Origin: Flavobacteriales bacterium
Lineage (GTDB): Bacteria; Bacteroidota; Bacteroidia; Flavobacteriales_D; Crocinitomicaceae
Length of the DNA stretch: 8,988 nt
Direction of reading: 5' to 3'
Assembly (NCBI GenBank): GCA_009926905.1
Contig: RFNX01000633.1
Location: 1-8,988 of the forward strand
Position numbers and translations under genes: made by a program. A model generated the notes under the pieces. That model made no database searches, had not been told where the DNA came from, and saw only the letters and a list, made by a program, of their open reading frames with translations. Positions 7,472 through 8,988 of this stretch are shown piece after piece. Numbering within the stretch: position 1 is the stretch's first letter; the number at the start of each line of letters is the position of its first letter.

Positions 7472-8260
7472 ATGAAAATATATGTAGAGAATTTCTTTTA
7501 TCAAATTGTGAAATATAGGATTCACATTAGTTGTATTTTTTTCTTTCTTCTAATTAACAATAATCTAAGGGTAACAAAACATGTTGATTACAGTTTAATA
7601 TTCTCATTAACATTTTGGCATTTTTCACTGTTTTTATTCGACAGAGTTTATGATAGGGAAATTGATAAACTATCTCAACCAAATGAATATGTAAAAGAAA
7701 AGTACAGTTGTTTTTTATATGTAGTTGTTTTCCTATTAATAATTTCCTCACTTATAAGTTATTTAAATTCTGGTTATAAAATTATTTATTGGATTATTTT
7801 GTTACCAATTGTATTTTTATACCCTTTAAGAATATTTGGAGATTTTAGAATCAAACAAATCTTTTTAGTTAAAAATTTGTTTTCAGCACTTTTAATTTTT
7901 TGCTTTCCTCTCATTCTACAAGCAATATTATTATCTAACGGTCAAGTTAACTACAATAATCTTATTCAACCTATATTATCATTATTTATTTATGTTATGA
8001 TTGGTGAAGTGTTTTGGGACATTCGCGATTGTTCGATAGATAAACAGTTTAATATTAAAACTATACCTAACACATTTGGCATTAAAAAAACAAAAATTTA
8101 CATCTTATCTTTAATAATAATAGACTCAATTCTAACTCAAACATTTTTTTCTTCTAGTGCTATTATCTATTTTGTTTTAATTACATTTATAAAAGAAAAT
8201 TCCAATAGATTAATATTTCATTTTCCTCCTTTGATTGCTCTTTTTAGATTTTTAATATGA
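7472..8260 (+). CDS. UbiA-family integral membrane prenyltransferase-like protein
   Basis: This 262-residue, very hydrophobic protein has about seven to nine membrane segments and is slightly shorter than most UbiA-family enzymes (about 280-300). The first Asp motif reads DRVYDREIDKLSQP (57-70). D61 and D65 match the second and third acids of the usual NDxxDxxxD, but the leading Asn-Asp pair is replaced by D57-R58. The second motif, FWDIRDCSIDKQFNIKTIP (181-199), keeps DxxDxxxD (D183, D186, D190) and the trailing T-[IL]-P. A YPLR loop (117-120) followed by Lys matches the family YSPPxR-K pattern. UbiA proteins transfer isoprenyl or, in some bacteria, phosphoribosyl groups between polyprenyl diphosphate and an acceptor within the membrane. 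The gene starts 2 bases after the SGNH gene, and its TGA overlaps the ATG of the next gene, so the three are probably one operon. It is not a duplicate of the fusion protein's UbiA half as judged by eye. Substrate unknown. Confidence 0.82.
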   Translation: MKIYVENFFYQIVKYRIHISCIFFFLLINNNLRVTKHVDYSLIFSLTFWHFSLFLFDRVYDREIDKLSQPNEYVKEKYSCFLYVVVFLLIISSLISYLNSGYKIIYWIILLPIVFLYPLRIFGDFRIKQIFLVKNLFSALLIFCFPLILQAILLSNGQVNYNNLIQPILSLFIYVMIGEVFWDIRDCSIDKQFNIKTIPNTFGIKKTKIYILSLIIIDSILTQTFFSSSAIIYFVLITFIKENSNRLIFHFPPLIALFRFLI

Positions 8261-8988
8261 TTCAAACTAAAAATAATTTTTTATTTGTAGAAATACAATC
8301 AAACGAGCTGATAGATAAGGGTTTAATTAACGAATTATTAGATGAAAAAATAACTGGTATTCTATTCAAGAATTTTTTATCTTCAAATGAGGTTTTAAGT
8401 ATTAAGAATAACGTATCAAAAATTCCTCTTTCTAAAAAAACTATAATTAATGAAGGCTTTAGTACTTATCCTATAAGTTTTGCTCAATTTTCTCAAATGA
8501 TGGAAAACAATTTGATGACAATTGAAGATTATATAAAAATCGCTGAAGATTTAATTCAGAATCAAACAATTGATTTAGGAGTTAATATTACCCAAAAGTT
8601 AATAGATTTTTTAATTAATAATAATTTGTTCCAAAACATTGGACCAATTATTGAACCAACAAGTAGTAAACCTCTAGTTCCTTTTAATATCCGAGAGTTA
8701 TTTCCTGGAAATGGAGAATTGGTTGTTCATTGTGAAAATTTGTTTTTTAAAGAATTTCCAAATTTTTTCAATTGGTTAAAAATAATGGATATAAAGGATA
8801 ATAAACTTAGTTACTTTATTACAATACAAAAGCCTAATGAAGGAGGAGAATTATGTTGCTACGATTTACATTGGGATGATGTTAATAATAGGGACACTCA
8901 TACAATACTTAAGGGTAAATCAGGTGAATTATACAACATCAATTCTAATGATATATCAAAATTTTTAATCAATCCTGATGAAGGTGAT
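8257..8988 (+). CDS. Putative Fe(II)/2-oxoglutarate oxygenase, 3' end beyond the window
   Basis: This frame is open for 244 codons from an ATG that overlaps the stop of the UbiA gene (ATGA) to the right edge, with no in-frame stop. It begins MIQTKNNFLFVEIQ and has the look of a soluble protein. Residues 34-50 (GILFKNFLSSNEVLSIK) resemble the N-terminal strand and helix of prolyl-hydroxylase-like 2-oxoglutarate oxygenases. FNIRELFPGNGELVVHCENL (143-162) and LSYFITIQKPNEGGEL (184-199) resemble the first strands of the double-stranded beta-helix. LHWDD (204-208) supplies a candidate HxD iron site, H205 and D207. The distal His and the 2-oxoglutarate-binding Arg or Lys would lie beyond the window, so catalytic completeness cannot be judged. 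It is unlike the three PhyH proteins to the left, and so would be a second oxygenase type in the same locus. Likely co-translated with the UbiA and SGNH genes. Substrate unknown. Confidence 0.65.
   Translation, partial: MIQTKNNFLFVEIQSNELIDKGLINELLDEKITGILFKNFLSSNEVLSIKNNVSKIPLSKKTIINEGFSTYPISFAQFSQMMENNLMTIEDYIKIAEDLIQNQTIDLGVNITQKLIDFLINNNLFQNIGPIIEPTSSKPLVPFNIRELFPGNGELVVHCENLFFKEFPNFFNWLKIMDIKDNKLSYFITIQKPNEGGELCCYDLHWDDVNNRDTHTILKGKSGELYNINSNDISKFLINPDEGD

Noticed and set aside
7554..7751. Minus-strand open frame inside the free-standing UbiA gene
   Set aside because: It lies opposite the first Asp motif of a supported gene and has no recognisable features.

Overview
The window is AT-rich (roughly 30% GC by eye). 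It has weak Shine-Dalgarno signals, TTG and GTG starts, and one good match to the Bacteroidetes-type promoter (TTG, about 21 bases, TAnnTTTG). This suggests a member of the Bacteroidota, perhaps Flavobacteriia. That placement is inferred from composition and signals; no marker gene is present. There are no RNA genes, insertion sequences, CRISPR arrays or long repeats that I can see, and no gene-free stretch longer than about 150 bases.

Layout from left to right. A minus-strand block (1-2322) holds a long fusion protein, with an N-terminal UbiA-type membrane prenyltransferase domain and a C-terminal GT4 glycosyltransferase domain. It is followed by the possible start of another gene that runs off the left edge. 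Divergent from it, across only 43 bases, is a tight plus-strand run of three PhyH-family Fe(II)/2-oxoglutarate oxygenases (2366-5086), all with intact metal-ligand motifs. Convergent with these, overlapping by 4 bases at the stop codons, is a minus-strand ABC ATPase of the Wzt/TagH polysaccharide-export type with a C-terminal extension (5083-6291). After a 146-base divergent intergenic region comes a second plus-strand run (6438 to the right edge). It holds a membrane-anchored SGNH-like protein, a free-standing UbiA-family protein, and the first 244 residues of another protein with a likely 2-oxoglutarate oxygenase fold.

Together the genes look like part of a locus that builds, decorates and exports a cell-surface glycan or glycolipid. 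The GT4 domain and the two UbiA domains would act at the cytoplasmic face of the membrane on polyprenyl-type substrates. The oxygenases would hydroxylate or otherwise oxidise a small precursor or a sugar/lipid moiety. The Wzt-like ATPase would power export, and the SGNH protein could add or remove acyl groups outside the membrane. This joint role is inference: no permease, polymerase, ligase or nucleotide-sugar pathway gene lies in the window. The unusual points are the UbiA-GT4 fusion, two UbiA domains in one locus, and four oxygenases within 9 kb.
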